A model generated the notes under the pieces. The model worked only from the letters and a program-made list of their open reading frames with translations. It did no database searches and was not told the DNA's origin. Made by a program: the position numbers and the translations under genes. From an uncultured Eubacteriales bacterium (GTDB lineage Bacteria; Bacillota_A; Clostridia; Oscillospirales; Oscillospiraceae), in contig CATKHE010000136.1 of assembly GCA_949747935.1 (NCBI GenBank), forward strand, positions 1 to 5,583: a stretch of DNA of 5,583 nucleotides, given 5' to 3'. Shown piece by piece: positions 5,053 through 5,583 of this stretch (the stretch's first letter is position 1; every line of letters starts with the position of its first letter).

Positions 5053-5583
5053 ATGAAAACCATCGCGGTCATCGACGACGACATCCATATCGGCAATATT
5101 CTGGAGGAGCTGCTCCAGCGGGAGGGCTACGCCGTCCTGCGGGCCTACTCGGGGACGGAGGCGGTGCTGCTGCTGGAGCGGCAGCAGCCTGATCTGGTGC
5201 TGCTGGACCTGATGCTGCCTGGCCTGTCCGGAGAGGAGGTGCTGTCCAAAATCAGCGGCGTGCCCACCATCGTGGTCAGCGCCAAGGCGGGAACGGACGA
5301 CAAGGTGAAGCTCCTTCTGAAAGGGGCGGCGGACTATGTGACCAAGCCCTTTGACTCCCGGGAGCTGCTGGCCCGGGTGGCCGCCCGTTTGCGGGAGAGC
5401 GCCTCACCGGGACTGGCCCCCGTGCTGGAGGCAGGCGGCCTGCGCCTGGACCAGACCGCCCACGCCGTCACGGCGGATGGGACGCCCGTCCGGCTGACCA
5501 AGACGGAGTACGCCATTTTGAAGCTGTTTCTTCAAAATCCCGGCCAGGCCATTGCCAAGTCGGTCATTCTGGACCGCATCTCC
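5053..5583 (+). CDS. OmpR/PhoB-family response regulator (3' end beyond window)
   Basis: The first 177 residues of a two-component DNA-binding response regulator; family members are usually about 220-235 residues, so roughly 45-55 are missing to the right. The receiver domain (about 1-115) has the acidic pair Asp8-Asp9 in VIDDD, phospho-acceptor Asp52 in LLDLMLPGLSG, the switch Ser76 in VVSAK and the conserved Lys98 in YVTKPF. After a short linker (about 116-127) an OmpR/PhoB winged-helix domain begins. Its family blocks LRLDQTAHAVTADGTPVRLT and KTEYAILKLFLQNPGQAIAK are visible up to the cut. The ATG at 5053 follows a strong GGGGAGG site six bases upstream. The signal and sensor kinase are unknown; a kinase gene often follows directly. 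Divergence from the alcohol dehydrogenase makes that gene a possible target, but this is inference only. Confidence 0.95.
   Translation, partial: MKTIAVIDDDIHIGNILEELLQREGYAVLRAYSGTEAVLLLERQQPDLVLLDLMLPGLSGEEVLSKISGVPTIVVSAKAGTDDKVKLLLKGAADYVTKPFDSRELLARVAARLRESASPGLAPVLEAGGLRLDQTAHAVTADGTPVRLTKTEYAILKLFLQNPGQAIAKSVILDRIS

Overview
The window is GC-rich chromosomal DNA from a Gram-positive bacterium, most likely a clostridial one. The evidence is a T-box tRNA-sensing leader, a DnaD/DnaI-type primosome gene pair (a Firmicutes replication-initiation style), strong GGAGG-type ribosome binding sites and sigma-A-like promoters. The high GC content and the form of the T-box resemble gut Oscillospiraceae (Flavonifractor/Lawsonibacter-like genomes), but that family-level placement is inference. 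This is mostly core-genome sequence. I see no insertion sequence, phage gene, CRISPR array, tRNA or rRNA.

Layout, left to right. Positions 1-315 hold no protein gene. They contain a minus-strand promoter (about 231-259) and a T-box riboswitch running leftwards off the window. Its specifier reads AUC (Ile), so the regulated gene just outside is probably ileS. Positions 316-3664 are a tight four-gene minus-strand operon, transcribed in the order DnaD-domain protein, DnaI/DnaC-like helicase loader, lspA (lipoprotein signal peptidase), RluA-family 23S rRNA pseudouridine synthase. Positions 3762-4946 encode a minus-strand iron-containing alcohol dehydrogenase of the BDH/YqhD type, followed by a likely terminator that has the operon promoter nested in it. 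Positions 4947-5052 are a compact divergent promoter region. From 5053 to the right edge, on the plus strand, is the first 177 residues of an OmpR/PhoB-family response regulator, cut by the window end.

How the parts fit. The lspA-rluD-ileS neighbourhood matches the known Firmicutes arrangement (in Bacillus subtilis ileS, lspA and ylyB/rluD lie close together), which independently supports the ileS reading of the T-box. Here two primosome genes are placed upstream in the same apparent transcript. The alcohol dehydrogenase and the response regulator are divergent, and their predicted -35 hexamers overlap by five bases, so the two promoters probably compete or are co-controlled. A small inverted repeat lies in the dehydrogenase promoter spacer. 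I did not find a previously undescribed system. The most useful observations are regulatory: the Ile T-box, the shared -35 region and the terminator-nested promoter.
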